A stretch of DNA of 64,000 nucleotides from Piliocolobus tephrosceles. Lineage: Eukaryota > Chordata > Mammalia > Primates > Cercopithecidae. The notes below the pieces were generated by a model. The model was given only the letters and a program-made list of their open reading frames with translations, did not search any database and had not been told where the DNA came from. A program made the position numbers and the translations under genes. Of the stretch, positions 9,431 to 19,650 are shown piece after piece (position 1 is the first letter of the stretch; each line of letters begins with the position of its first letter). The stretch lies in assembly GCF_002776525.5 (NCBI RefSeq), contig NC_045438.1, positions 150,357,777 through 150,421,776 of the forward strand, written 5' to 3'.

Positions 9431-10505
9431 TGAACTTAAGATGCACTCACATCTCTAGATCCCCATTTCCAAACATACATCTCCACTCATTTTTGTATGG
9501 ACTTACTCAAAAATTCAAAACAGGCGTTCTTCCTCTTGCCACCACATCCCTCACCCTGAGATGCCAAGATCATGGAGCTTAAAATTTAGAGTGGTGGTCA
9601 GAGATGCCCCTGGGAGGGAGGAGGGCAAGGCTGGAAGCAAAACCCATTCTATGTGGCTTGTTCATCTTCCTTTCTCTTACATCATTGCCGGATAGTCTGA
9701 GTTGTAATTGGATCATTAAACTTGTTCTCGGATTCCTTCTAAACTCCATGTATCTGGCACATTTGCCCCACCTGCACAGCCAGGAGCCCACCTGCCTAAG
9801 CACTGACTCCCCCTACCTCATGCTCCCCCTGTGCTCTCTTCTCTGCTGGAACTATCCTGAGTTGGATCCCCACTCTCCTTCCACTACAGTATGGTACTTT
9901 TTCATGGGGCAGCCACTGACCAGTTTGGAAACTAGACATTCTGTTCTTCCAGCCCTTTGCCCCCACAACTCTCAGGGCTTGTTCTAGGTGGAAGCAGGAA
10001 AAGATGGGCATGCTAGTCCAGGACCCTCTATAGAAGGAATATCGGAGGGAAGCACAGAGGAAATCCATGAAGGCCCAGCCATGGAGGAGAAAATGACAGT
10101 CATAGGAAATGCCAAATGTCAGAGTGAGATTCAATACATTTCTATTATTAATCAATTATGCAACGGTGTGATTGCATAAATAATTAATTTTAGTTGGTTG
10201 TTTATTTGGGGTGGAAATGTAGTCAGAAATTAGAGTATTAAGTTGGTTATTGTGTCCCAGTACGCAATCTTTGGGTCAGATGACATTTGATTAGCAAACG
10301 TTCTTTCTTGTCTTACATTAAAACTCTTTCCAGAGGCCTTAACAGGGTATAAAATGCTGTGTTTTCTCAGAAATCTAGCAAATCAGAAGGTGAACGATCA
10401 TGATTATTATCTCTGAAGGAACAGAAATTCTCTGATATAAGGTTTTGTTAAGCACAATGTTCACATAAGACATTTGGGGGAGAACCCCTTAAAATAAGAG
10501 ATCAG
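9431..10505. other. Unique sequence with an open frame broken by one stop
   Basis: No repeat recognised. On the + strand, frame 9604-10179 stays open for about 190 codons apart from a single TAG at 9985-9987. I recognise no protein family. The opposite strand is also open in part (9796-10155), which weakens any coding claim. Confidence 0.5.
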
Positions 10506-10822
10506 GGCCAGGCACGGTGGCTCATGCCGTAATCCTAGCACTTTGGGAGGCTGACGCGGGTGCATCACCTGAGGTCAGAAGTTCGAGACCAGCCTGGCCA
10601 ACATGGTGAAACCTCATCGCTACTAAAAATACAAAACTTAGCTGGACGTGGTGGTGGGTGCCTTTAATCCCAGCTACTCGGGAGGCTGAGGCCGGAGAAT
10701 TGCCTGAACCCAGGAGGCGGAGGTTGCAGTGAGCTGAGATCGCACCACTGCACTCCAGCCTGGTGACAGAGCAAGACTCCATCTCAGAAAAAAAAAAAAG
10801 AAAAAAGAAAAGAAAAAGAAAA
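10506..10822 (+). mobile_element. AluS, sense, A-rich GAAAA tail
   Basis: GGCCAGGCACGGTGG start. The tail degenerates into AAAAGAAAA units to 10822. Flanks AAAATAAGAGAT and AAAATGAGAGAT are a slightly mutated target duplication. Confidence 0.93.
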
Positions 10823-10978
10823 ATGAGAGATTTATAATACCACAATGGATTCTTCACACAGATTATGCTATCCCTTGTTTGAAGATTTTCCAACATATGG
10901 CAAATTCTCTTTGCTTTTGGTCTTAACTGAGATTGGAAAGACTGAATTTAGTGCTATTTGAAGGAATTATTATAATGC

Positions 10979-11110
10979 AGCGGTTCTCAAACTTGGCTGT
11001 ACATTATAATCACCTGGGAAGCTTTTATAACTCCCAGCTGTCCAGACCACACCATGGGCCAATTAAACTTTCCGGGTGTGACCCAGGTGTTTACCATGTG
11101 CAAAGAAGTT
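10979..11110 (+). mobile_element. MER5A-like hAT-Charlie fragment
   Basis: CAGCGGTTCTCAAACTTGGC followed by an 'ATCACCTGGGAAGCTTTT' motif matches the MER5 terminal inverted repeat and interior. The 3' half is missing. It is non-autonomous and carries no coding sequence. Confidence 0.75.
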
Positions 11111-11117
11111 TGAAAAT

Positions 11118-11300
11118 GACTAAAATAGGTAACTCTGAAGTCAAACTGCCTGGCTTCAAATTCCAGGCCAGCCACTTCCTAGCCATGTGACCCTAGGCAA
11201 GATATTTGATTTATATGAACTCTATGAGAAAAAAAGATGATAAAAATAACATATTCTTGTAGGATTGCTATGAGGTTTAAACAAGATAATCTATGTAAAC
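11118..11300 (+). mobile_element. MIR (tRNA-derived SINE), sense
   Basis: 'actgcctggcttcaaattcc', 'CCACTTCCTAGCCATGTGAC' and 'GATTGCTATGAGGTTTAAA' match the MIR core in order. The 3' end is interrupted or bounded by the MADE1 element that follows. Confidence 0.75.
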
Positions 11301-11302
11301 TA

Positions 11303-11382
11303 CTAAGTTGCTGCAAAAGTAATCACGATTTTTGCCATTAAAAGTGATGGCAAACACTGCGATTACTTTTGCACCAACCTAA
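11303..11382 (+). mobile_element. MADE1 mariner-derived MITE, miR-548-like hairpin
   Basis: An 80-bp near-palindrome, exactly the MADE1 length, preceded by a TA dinucleotide. The arms GCAAAAGTAATCACGATTTT and GCAAACACTGCGATTACTTT pair across the loop around CCATTAAAAGTGATGG. MADE1 copies are the source of the primate miR-548 family. This copy could fold into such a precursor if transcribed. Expression is inference. It lies about 1 kb upstream of NHLRC1. Confidence 0.9.
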
Positions 11383-11412
11383 CACAACAGGGCAGACATA
11401 TGTGAATTCTAT

Positions 11413-11701
11413 AGGCTGGGCACAGTGGCTCACACCAGCACTTTGGGAGGCCAAGGGGTGGGGAGAATTGTGAACAATTTTCACAAGTTCAGGACCAGCC
11501 TAGGCAAACACAGAGAGACCTCCTCTGTACAAAAAAATTTTTAAAATTAGCCTAGTGTGGTGGTGCATGCCTGTAGTCACAGCTACTAAAGTGGGAGGAT
11601 TGCTTGAGCCTGGGAGTTGGAGGCTGCAGTGAGCTGTGATCGTGCCCCTGCACTCCAGCCTGAGTGACAGAGTGAGATTTGGTCTTAAAAAAAAAAAAAA
11701 A
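11413..11701 (+). mobile_element. AluJ, sense
   Basis: GGCTGGGCACAGTGG start with several deletions in the left arm; poly(A) to about 11700. Short TTCTAT flanks on both sides. Confidence 0.9.
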
Positions 11702-12074
11702 GTTCTATGGTAATTATTATTAACTAACAGCTTTCTTATTTCATATTAATTACTCTGCAAGACACTTCCAGCGTGGTACCCCCATCTGACACTCACTCAC
11801 CTAGTTGATTTTTTGTTGTTGTTCTATAACATTCATTCATGCACGAATTCATTTTACAAGTATGTATTCATTGACTTAACTACGAGTGTGAAGACACAAA
11901 AGAAATATACACATCTGGCTCACCTCCCTTGGAGTTTATCTTCTCCCGTGTGTTCGTGTTTTCCGGTTCAGATCATAAGCATCATGAGCTGGGGGACCAT
12001 GTTTGATGCCTGGACAGCTCTAGCACCCAACGCTGTGGATTGGAGACACTGCTAGGCACCCGGGCTGGAGGAGT
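11702..12074. other. Unique sequence upstream of NHLRC1
   Basis: No coding signal or repeat recognised. Confidence 0.5.
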
Positions 12075-12180
12075 GGGTTCTGGTTCTTATTTTGCCACTT
12101 ACAGGCTGGGTAACAGCGAGCAATCCTGTTGTCCTCAATAGGTGTGTTTCTTCATCTGAAAGTGTACGCAGTCCATCCAT
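12075..12180 (+). mobile_element. MIR-like fragment, sense
   Basis: 'gttcttattttgccacttacaggctgggtaac' and 'gtgtttcttcatctgaaa' follow MIR order. It lies about 250 bp upstream of the NHLRC1 start codon. Confidence 0.45.
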
Positions 12181-12239
12181 GACTGATGTGACGATTACAG
12201 GTCTACACAATGCACATGTGGATTTGTCTTGCAAACGTC

Positions 12240-12422
12240 CACGACCAGGCCCTCAAGAACAGTGCCGCGCATGCCCACCAAGGGGCAGCAGATCGCAGTG
12301 CAGAAGCCTGCGGCGCTTGACGTCAGGGCGCACGTCCCACCCCGTGACCGCGACTGTGACCGTGACCAAGAGCGTCTCTGGGGCACGGCCGGGTGGCGCG
12401 GCGGGAGTGCACAGGACCCGCC
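12240..12422 (+). promoter_or_regulatory. NHLRC1: NHLRC1 promoter / 5' UTR, GC-rich and TATA-less
   Basis: GC content rises sharply here and stays high into the coding region, consistent with a CpG island. Visible sites are an NRF1-like GCGCATGCCC (12267-12276), a perfect palindromic cAMP-response element TGACGTCA (12318-12325), and a hexamer array with GTGACC at 12344, 12356 and 12362 (complement GGTCAC, nuclear-receptor half-site-like). No TATA box is seen. The start site is not determined. The initiation context ACCCGCCATGG is close to the Kozak optimum. Confidence 0.7.
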
Positions 12423-13610
12423 ATGGCGGCCGAAGCCTCGGAGAGCGAGCCGGCGCTGCAGGAGCTCATGCGCGAGGCGGAGATCAGCCTGCTGGAGTGC
12501 AAGGTGTGCTTTGAGAAGTTTGGCCACCGGCAGCAGCGGCGCCCGCGCAACCTGTCCTGCGGCCACGTGGTCTGCCTGGCCTGCGTGGCCGCCCTGGCGC
12601 ACCCGCGCACGCTGGCCCTCGAGTGCCCATTTTGCAGGCGAGCCTGCCGGGGCTGCGACACCAGCGACTGCCTGCCGGTGCTGCACCTCATAGAGCTCCT
12701 GGGCTCAGCGCTTCGCCAGTCCCCGGCCGCCCACCGCGCCGCCCCCAGCGCCCCCGGAGCCCTCACCTGCCACCATACCTTTGGCGGCTGGGGGACCCTG
12801 GTCAATCCCACCGGACTGGCGCTTTGTCCCAAGACGGGGCGAGTCGTGGTGGTGCACGACGGCAGGAGGCGTGTCAAGATTTTTGACTCTGTGGGAGGAT
12901 GCGCGCATCAGTTTGGAGAGAAGGGGGACGCTGCCCAAGACATTAGGTATCCTGTGGATGTCACCATCACCAACGACTGCCATGTGGTTGTCACTGACGC
13001 CGGCGATCGCTCCATCAAAGTGTTTGATTTTTTTGGCCAGATCAAGCTTGTCATTGGAGGCCAATTCTCCTTACCTTGGGGTGTAGAGACCACCCCTCAG
13101 AATGGGATTGTGGTAACTGACGCGGAGGCAGGGTCCCTACACCTCCTGGACGTCGACTTCGCGGAAGGGGTCCTTCAGAGAACTGAAAAGTTGCAAGCTC
13201 ATCTGTGCAGTCCCCGAGGGGTGGCAGTGTCTTGGCTCACGGGGGCCATTGCAGTCCTGGAGCACCCCCTGGCCCTGGGGACTGGGGTTTGCAGCACCAG
13301 GGTGAAAGTGTTTAGCTCAAGTATGCAACTTGTCGGCCAGGTGGATACCTTCGGGTTGAGCCTCTACTTTCCCTCCAAAATAACTGCCTCCGCTGTGACC
13401 TTTGATCACCAGGGAAATGTAATTGTTGCAGATACGTCTGGTCCCGCTATCTTTTGCTTAGGAAAACCTGCGGAGTTTCCAGTACTGAAGCCCATGGTCA
13501 CTCAGGGTCTTTCCCATCCTGTGGCTCTTACCTTCACCAAGGAGAATTCTCTTCTTGTGCTGGACACAGCATCTCATTCTATAAAAGTCTATAAAGTTGA
13601 CTGGGGGTGA
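12423..13610 (+). CDS. NHLRC1: Malin, RING-type E3 ubiquitin ligase with NHL repeats
   Basis: An intact single-exon gene of 395 codons, the same length as human malin. Malin works with the phosphatase laforin (EPM2A) to ubiquitinate glycogen-metabolism proteins. Loss of the human protein causes Lafora disease. An N-terminal C3HC4 RING is complete: Cys26, Cys29, Cys46, His48, Cys51, Cys54, Cys68, Cys71. Pro69 and Asp146, sites of known human disease mutations, are retained. Residues ~113-393 form six NHL repeats, seen as recurring 'RRVKIFD', 'RSIKVFD', 'TRVKVFS' and 'HSIKVYK' strand motifs, presumably a six-bladed propeller for substrate or laforin binding. The ATG at 12423 is chosen because it gives the family N-terminus MAAEASES in a strong Kozak context. 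The frame is open 30 bases further upstream but without another ATG. GC content is very high in the first half. TPMT ends about 8 kb upstream on the same strand. Confidence 0.98.
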   Translation: MAAEASESEPALQELMREAEISLLECKVCFEKFGHRQQRRPRNLSCGHVVCLACVAALAHPRTLALECPFCRRACRGCDTSDCLPVLHLIELLGSALRQSPAAHRAAPSAPGALTCHHTFGGWGTLVNPTGLALCPKTGRVVVVHDGRRRVKIFDSVGGCAHQFGEKGDAAQDIRYPVDVTITNDCHVVVTDAGDRSIKVFDFFGQIKLVIGGQFSLPWGVETTPQNGIVVTDAEAGSLHLLDVDFAEGVLQRTEKLQAHLCSPRGVAVSWLTGAIAVLEHPLALGTGVCSTRVKVFSSSMQLVGQVDTFGLSLYFPSKITASAVTFDHQGNVIVADTSGPAIFCLGKPAEFPVLKPMVTQGLSHPVALTFTKENSLLVLDTASHSIKVYKVDWG

Positions 13611-13764
13611 TGGGCTGGGGTGGGGCCCTGGAATCAGAAGCACTAGTACTGCCATTAATGACTTGTTTAACCCTGGATAAGTCACTTAAACTCATCTATC
13701 CAGGCAGGGATAATTAAAACTGTCTGGCAGACTTACAAAGCTTGGGACAATTATTAGAGATTCA

Positions 13765-14235
13765 TCTACCATTTATTGAATGCATACTCTTTGTGCAAGG
13801 AAATTTGCAAATATTAGCTCATTTAATCCGTACTATCCAGTGAGGTAATTTTTTTCCTCCCATGATAGAGTCAAGCTCTGTCACCCAGGCTGGAGTGCAG
13901 AAGCATGATCACAGCTCACTACAGTTTCAACTTCCCCCACTCAGGTGATCCTTCCACTTCAGCCTCCCAAGTAGCTGGGACCACAGGCGTGCATTACCAC
14001 ATCCAGCTAATTTTTGTATTTTGATAGAGATGGGGTTTCACCATGTTGCCCAGGCTGGTCTCAAACTCCTGAGCTCAAGCAATCCACCTTCCTCGACCTC
14101 CCAAAGTACTAGGATTACAGGCATAGCCACCTTGCCTAGCCATAATTTTTATTATTAATCTCATCATACAAGTGAGAAAACTGAAACCCAGAGAGCTTAA
14201 GTGACTTCCTCAAGGTCATAGTTACTTACTGCGAT
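13765..14235 (-). mobile_element. MIR, antisense, split by an AluJ
   Basis: 'catttattgaatgcatactc', 'ATTAGCTCATTTAATCC' before the Alu and 'GAGAAAACTGAAACCCAGAG', 'AAGTGACTTCCTCAAGGTC' after it are the reversed MIR in the correct order. Confidence 0.75.
13862..14141 (-). mobile_element. AluJ, antisense, inserted in MIR
   Basis: Diverged Alu running from a degenerate T-rich head to TTGCCTAGCC. AATTTTT flanks both sides. Confidence 0.88.
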
Positions 14236-14527
14236 AGTCACAATTTGAATTCAATTCTGATTCCAAATAAGTTGCGCTTAAATAAGATAACAGATGTGGG
14301 GAAAAGTATGTGAATGTATAGTGTTGCTATGTGTACTGTCTTTACAAGTAGCTAATTATTTTAGCACAAAGATGTGCAAAGAAAGGAGACTTTATGGAGA
14401 GTTCAGGAGAAAAAGGATTTTGTGGTGGCCATCACTTTCATTCAATTTGTGACTGCTCTGATGGCACATTAGATGAAGTTACTGTTGATCCTGAATTACG
14501 TGAATAAGAAAAACAATTGAACTGCTT

Positions 14528-14533
14528 ATTAAA
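14528..14533 (+). promoter_or_regulatory. NHLRC1: Candidate NHLRC1 poly(A) signal ATTAAA
   Basis: The common variant hexamer, about 920 bases after the stop codon and near the expected transcript end. Another ATTAAA occurs at 13713. Neither is proven. Confidence 0.3.
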
Positions 14534-14715
14534 AAGGTAAACATGTCTTGTAATGCCTATATCTTCTCCAATATACATACTCAGAAAATAACACTTGGTT
14601 GTTTGAGAAAGGCCTATATTTACGTAAGTTCTAAACTAGTGCAGAACACACTACATACATATTGTCAGAGGGCCAGATGAAGCTCCTGTTACATGTTTAT
14701 GTTACATGTTTATGG

Positions 14716-15024
14716 TTTTTTTTTTGTTTTTGTTTGTTTGTTCTTAGACACGGTCTCGCTCTGTTGCCCAGGCTGCAGTGAAGTGGAGTAATCACTGCTC
14801 ATTGCAGTCTCAACACCCTGGGCTCAAGCGAGCCTCTTGCCTCAGCATCCTGAGTAGCTGGGACTAGAGGTGTGTCACTATGCCCACTAATTTTTAATTT
14901 TTTCGTAGAGATGGGATCTTGCTTTGTAGCCCAAACTGGTTTCAAGCTCCTGGGCTCAAGCGAGCCTCCTATCTTGGCCTCCCAAAGCACTGGGACTATA
15001 GGTATGAGCCACTGTGCCTCACCC
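14716..15024 (-). mobile_element. AluJ, antisense
   Basis: A head of poly(T) with GTTTT units leads into a strongly diverged Alu ending GTGCCTCACCC. Confidence 0.9.
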
Positions 15025-15846
15025 ATGTAAAGTAAAAGTGAGAGCCTAACTCCTGTGCCAGTCCACAAAAACCCATTTTGTTGTCAATGCTCTCATCATA
15101 TAGCACAAATAGTAAGATTTGGGGCACCCTAGACCACGATTTATAAATGCATTCTAAACAAGTTCTATGGACAAACCTCTTCTCCCCACATGCACATACC
15201 CCACCCTTAAAGTCACCCCTAGGTTGGTGACTTCATGGGTGTTCTGAATACATACCAAGAAACATTCCAAGTGAAGATGTGAATTCAGACTTATTTGGTC
15301 ATTTATGAGTAGAGCAACTGAGGACAAATCTTAGACCATTTTCCTTAAGAACAATGACGTTTTAGTGATTTTAGGATTAGTAGAGCCAATTCAAAAGATT
15401 TTTCTCTTTGGAATTATTAATGGCATCATCTCCGATTATAAAGCTGGACATGTGTCCTTTTCAAACAGCAGTCATGATAAAGGTGTGGAATATGCAACAC
15501 AGGGAAGTATGTGAGCAAGGTAGTATTGCTGGTCATCGTGTGGATTACCTGACTTCAAGAATCAGGTGCGCATCTGTGAGATGATGTGGGCGTGTATCAG
15601 ACCTGTGATAACAAGCCATCTTAGTCACTGCTATCTTTCCTTGGTAGATTATCAGGCTTGGGACTGGTGTGGGGCTGGATGCACAACATAAAAAGAACTG
15701 TATAAAGCAGCACTTCCCAGGAATGTCGTAAGATAGGAGCAGAGTTTCCTTGAGGAAGACACGAAGCTTGTTCTTGATTATCAGGCACACACGTGCTGAG
15801 AGAATCGTTTCAGTGACTTGTAAGGCAGATGCAAAATTTATCTTCC
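15025..15846. other. Unique intergenic sequence
   Basis: No gene or repeat recognised. Confidence 0.6.
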
Positions 15847-15860
15847 AGACTGTGTTCTTT

Positions 15861-16156
15861 TCTTTTTTTTTTGAGACAGAGTCTGGCTCTGTTGCTCAGG
15901 TTGCAGTACAATGGTGCGATCTCTGCTCACTGCAACCTCTGCCTCCCAGGTTCAAGCTATTCTCCTGCCTCAGCCTCTGCAGCAGCTGGAATTACAGGCA
16001 CCCACCATCATGCCCAGCTAATTTTTGTATTTTTAGTAGAAACAACAAGTTTCACCATGTTGGCCAGACTGGTCTCGAACTCCTGATTTCAAGTGATCCA
16101 CCTGCCTCGGCCTCCCAAAGTACTGGGATTACAGGCATAAGCCACCGCACCCAGCC
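15861..16156 (-). mobile_element. AluS, antisense, with 14-bp target duplication
   Basis: Flanked by a perfect AGACTGTGTTCTTT at 15847-15860 and 16157-16170. One short expansion (AACAACAAG) lies after the 'tagtaga' motif. Confidence 0.95.
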
Positions 16157-16170
16157 AGACTGTGTTCTTT

Positions 16171-17030
16171 AAAGCAAGCTGGTTAAAAGGCTTGAGATAT
16201 GTCATGCTGAACTCCAGGTTATTGAAGAAATCGGAGAATTCTGAGACAGGCAGGAAAAAATAACCCCAGCAGAAAGTAAAAGCTTCCAAGGTGATGAAGA
16301 AGGGTTGGAATGACTCGCACGGGTTGAAACAAAAGAACGTGCCCAGGAGTAAAGGGAGAAGGAAAAGAAAATAGACTCTTCCAGAATATCCCCCATGGCC
16401 TGCCTGGTGAGTCTATAAAAGCAAACACAGACACTTTGGCTCCTGTGTCAGCAGTTCCCACATCACCCTCCATCTATTCCAATTTTGCCCAATTCCCAAT
16501 CCTTCGATTGTCTCCTGCTTTTGACCTTGTTCTACCCTCTGGACTTGCCGTCTGGAGTTGGCTTTCTCAATCTCTTTCCTTGGCATTTTGTAAAGACCTT
16601 GGTTCATACTCATAAATCTCCCCTCTAGCAAATCTAGCTCTGGACTCCAAGACCCAGACCATCACGATTTTGCTAGTGCCTTATGCAGAGCTTCCCTGGC
16701 CCCCAACTGAGTGAGATGCAGACCCCACCTAAATTAGTGAATTATGAACCTTCTAAGGAAGAAGAATTAACCTGTGCACCTCAGAAAAATGAGGAAGAAC
16801 CACTGATGATAGCAAATCTCATAATTCTTAACACATGCCATATTCAAAAGAAATATATACTGGTGTTAGTGTTCCACTATAGAGATATGCTATGGTGGTG
16901 TATCATGGCTAGTCAGGAGGTGAACTGTTTTCTTGGAGAATATGTAGCAAATACGATAGGGCAGCCAGAGACTCACCACAACTACTGTATTGAGTAACCA
17001 TGGTGACTGCTGTGCCCACAGCCACTTCTA
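16171..17030. other. Unique intergenic sequence
   Basis: No repeat recognised. A 104-codon open frame at 16683-16997 has no recognisable domain and is treated as chance. Confidence 0.55.
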
Positions 17031-17047
17031 AGAAAAACTGCCCCATT

Positions 17048-17339
17048 GGCCGGGCACGGTGGCTCAAGCCTGTAATCCCAGCACTTTGGGAGGCCGAGAT
17101 GGGCGGATCACGAGGTCAGGAGATCGAGACCATCCTGGCTAACCCGGTGAAACCCCGTCTCTACTAAAAAAAAAAAAAAAAAAAAAATTAGCCGGGCGAG
17201 GTGGCGGGCGCCTGTAGTCCCAGCTACTCAGGAGGCTGAGGGAGGAGAATGGCGTAAACCCGGGAGGCGGAGCTTGCAGTGAGCTGAGATCTGGCCACTG
17301 CACTCCAGCCTGGGCGACAGAGCGAGACTTTGTCTCAAA

Positions 17340-17370
<31 letters not shown>
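17048..17370 (+). mobile_element. AluY of the AluYR (Old World monkey) type, sense
   Basis: Low divergence. It carries GGCTCAAGCCTG, GGCGTAAACCCGGG and GATCTGGCCACTG, which I associate with cercopithecid AluYR. The middle A-run is expanded to about 22 bases. Flanked by an AAAAACTGCCCCAT duplication. Confidence 0.9.
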
Positions 17371-17377
<7 letters not shown>

Positions 17378-17603
17378 CTGCCCCATCATGAGCCAGCCGG
17401 CAGCAGCCAGGTTTTCTATTACATGATCCCCTCAGACCATAGCTGCTTAGATAGGGGTGCACACCTAATAGAAGGACAGTCAATCAACCAATGATACTCT
17501 ACCCGATGTGTTAAATAGACCGGAAACTGGCTATGAATTGGCTTGGGATAAACATATTTTCCTTACAAGGAACACAGAGATCTATTTATATTCCGGTCCT
17601 TGA

Positions 17604-17895
17604 TTTTTTTTTTTTTCAGATGGAGTTTCGCTCTTGTTGCCCAGGCTGGAGTACAATGGTGTGATCTCGGCTTACCACAACCTCTGCCTCCCAAGTTCAA
17701 GTGATTCTCCTGCCTTAGCCTCCGAGTAGCTGGGATTACAGGCATGGGCCACCATGCCCGGCTAATTTTGTACTTTTTGTAGAGACAAGGTTTCTCCATG
17801 TTGATCGGGCTGGTCTCGAACTCCCGACCTCAGGTGATCCAGCCACCTCGGCCTCCCAAAATGCCGGGATTAGTCGTGAGCCACCATGTCTGGCC
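17604..17895 (-). mobile_element. AluS, antisense
   Basis: Poly(T) head, full length, ends ATGTCTGGCC. The flanks share TCCTTGAT. Confidence 0.93.
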
Positions 17896-18327
17896 ATCCT
17901 TGATATTTTGAATTGAGAAATATGGAACATGTTATGCTGATGGCAGCCTGGAGAATGACAGAAATACACACAGTTACAGGGGTGCAGAGAGTCCCTGTGG
18001 ACAAGCCATATCATGAATAGGAAGCTATGAGGCAGAGGGAAGACAAAACTCACAGGAATCCAGGTAAGAATGGGAGGAAGAAATGCATCCGGAGAAGCAG
18101 TGGCTTGGAGCCATGTTACCTCCAGGGCACTAGCATGATGATCCCTACTGCAAGATCTGTGGAGCTGCCCTGACTCCACTTTGCCTCTCTGCAAGGCCCA
18201 GCTGCCCTATGGTTTCTGTTCTTGGAGTCCTAACAACTCTCTCCTATCCCATGCGAATTCTTATACTAAATGCTCCACTGCTCCAGCGAACCTGCACAAA
18301 TCTCTGTTTTTTTGCAACAGAAAGTTT
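17896..18327. other. Unique intergenic sequence
   Basis: No gene or repeat recognised. Confidence 0.55.
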
Positions 18328-18617
18328 GGCCGGGCGCGGTGGCTCACGCCTGTAATCTCAGCACTTTGGGAGGCTGAAGCAGGTGGATCACCTGAGGTCA
18401 GGAGTTCGAGACTAGCCTGGCCTACATGGTGAAACCCCGTCTCTACTAAAAATAAAAAAATTTATTACAGGTGTGCAGGCACCTGTAATCCCAGCTACTC
18501 GGGAGGCTGAGGCAGGAGAATCGCTTGAACCTGGGAGGTGAAGGTTGCAGTGAGCTGAGATGGAGCCACTGCACACCAGCCTGGGCGACAGAGTGAGACT
18601 TCATCTCAAAACAAAAA
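18328..18617 (+). mobile_element. AluS, sense, with altered mid-region
   Basis: GGCCGGGCGCGGTGG start. The usual 'ttagccgggcgtggtgg' linker is replaced by an A/T-rich stretch TTTATTACAGGTGTGCAGG near 18459-18477, a local rearrangement. Confidence 0.9.
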
Positions 18618-18901
18618 AGAGTTGTAATATTTTGATGATTGGTTTGGAGAAAATTGGTCTTAAATGTACGGATTTTGATGCCATGAGTAGGAAACTAATT
18701 CTGTGGAGAGGAACACTCTCCCATTAACTCATCAATCCCTAATACCGATAGGGTATGAGACCAAAGAACAAGTAGAGGCTTACATACCACAGGTCTAAAT
18801 ATTTAAGACCTATAAATCAATCAAGCTTAAATAAAAATACATTTGATCTTCCTATCTTGACAAAGGTAAATGTAAATATTAAAAATATACCATTTTTTTT
18901 T

Positions 18902-19022
18902 GGCCAAGATCAGTGGCACATGCCTGTAATCCCAGCAATTTGGGAGGCCGAGGCAGGAGTACTGCTTGAGCTCAGGAGTTCCAGACCAGCCTGGGCAACG
19001 TGGTGAAATCCCATCTCTTTTA
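18902..19022 (+). mobile_element. Alu left monomer (FLAM-like), sense
   Basis: A single monomer from GGCCAAGATCAGTGGC to CCCATCTCTTTTAAA. No right arm follows. Confidence 0.75.
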
Positions 19023-19050
19023 AATATTTATAAAAGATTATATATAGACA

Positions 19051-19339
19051 GATTTTTTTTTAAGAGGCAAGGTGTCACTCTGTCGCCCAGGCTGGAGTGC
19101 ATGATATGATCACATCTCACTGCAGCCTCGACTCCTGGGCTCAAGCAATCCTCCCTCCTCAGCCTCCGAGTACCTAGGGCTATAAGTACATACCACCACA
19201 CTTGGCAAATTTTTAATTATTTTTTTATAGAGTCTCACTATGTTTCCCAGGCTGGTCTCAAACTCCTGGGCTCAAGTGGTCCTCCACCCTTGGCCTCCCA
19301 AAATGCTGGGATTACAGGCATGAGCCACCATGCCCACCC
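19051..19339 (-). mobile_element. AluJ, antisense
   Basis: T-run followed by AAGAGGCAAGGTGTCACTC, ending CATGCCCACCC. Many deletions. Confidence 0.88.
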
Positions 19340-19549
19340 TAAAAATATACCTTCATTATGATCTGAAAGGCCAGGTTTCATTTTAGAATACTTGCATGGA
19401 GTTTTTGCTCAATTTCAGATGCCACATTTTAAGAAAGATCATGACAACCTGGAGCATGTTTAAAAGATACGAAGAAGAATCAAAAGCAAAAGCATCAGGT
19501 TTTTGGGTTTTTTTGTTTTTGTTTTTGGTTAGCTTCTAGCCATCTAGAA

Positions 19550-19650
19550 TGTAAACTCCAAGAAAGATGTTTGTGTTGTTCCTAAGTGTATCACTAGTGT
19601 CTAAAGCAGTGTTCTACACATCGTAGGCATTCAAAAATATTTGTTGAATT
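19550..19650 (+). mobile_element. L2 3' end, sense
   Basis: 'gtaaactccaagaaagatg', 'tctacacatcgtaggcattc' and 'AAAATATTTGTTGAATT' match the L2 3' terminus in order. Confidence 0.7.

Larger units (their letters stand above)
13611..14550 (+). other. NHLRC1: NHLRC1 3' UTR / downstream region
   Basis: The human transcript, as I recall about 2.2 kb, implies a 3' UTR of about 1 kb, which would reach roughly 14550. This stretch is mostly repeat: a possible MIR at 13622-13725, a reversed MIR at 13765-14235 and an AluJ within it. No canonical AATAAA is seen. Confidence 0.5.

Noticed and set aside
12393..12422. N-terminal extension of malin by ten codons
   Set aside because: There is no ATG in the extension, and the family protein starts MAAEASES at 12423 with a strong Kozak context.
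12195..12877. Long open frames on the minus strand over NHLRC1
   Set aside because: High GC content removes stop codons. The plus-strand malin frame explains the region completely, and the antisense peptides have no domain.
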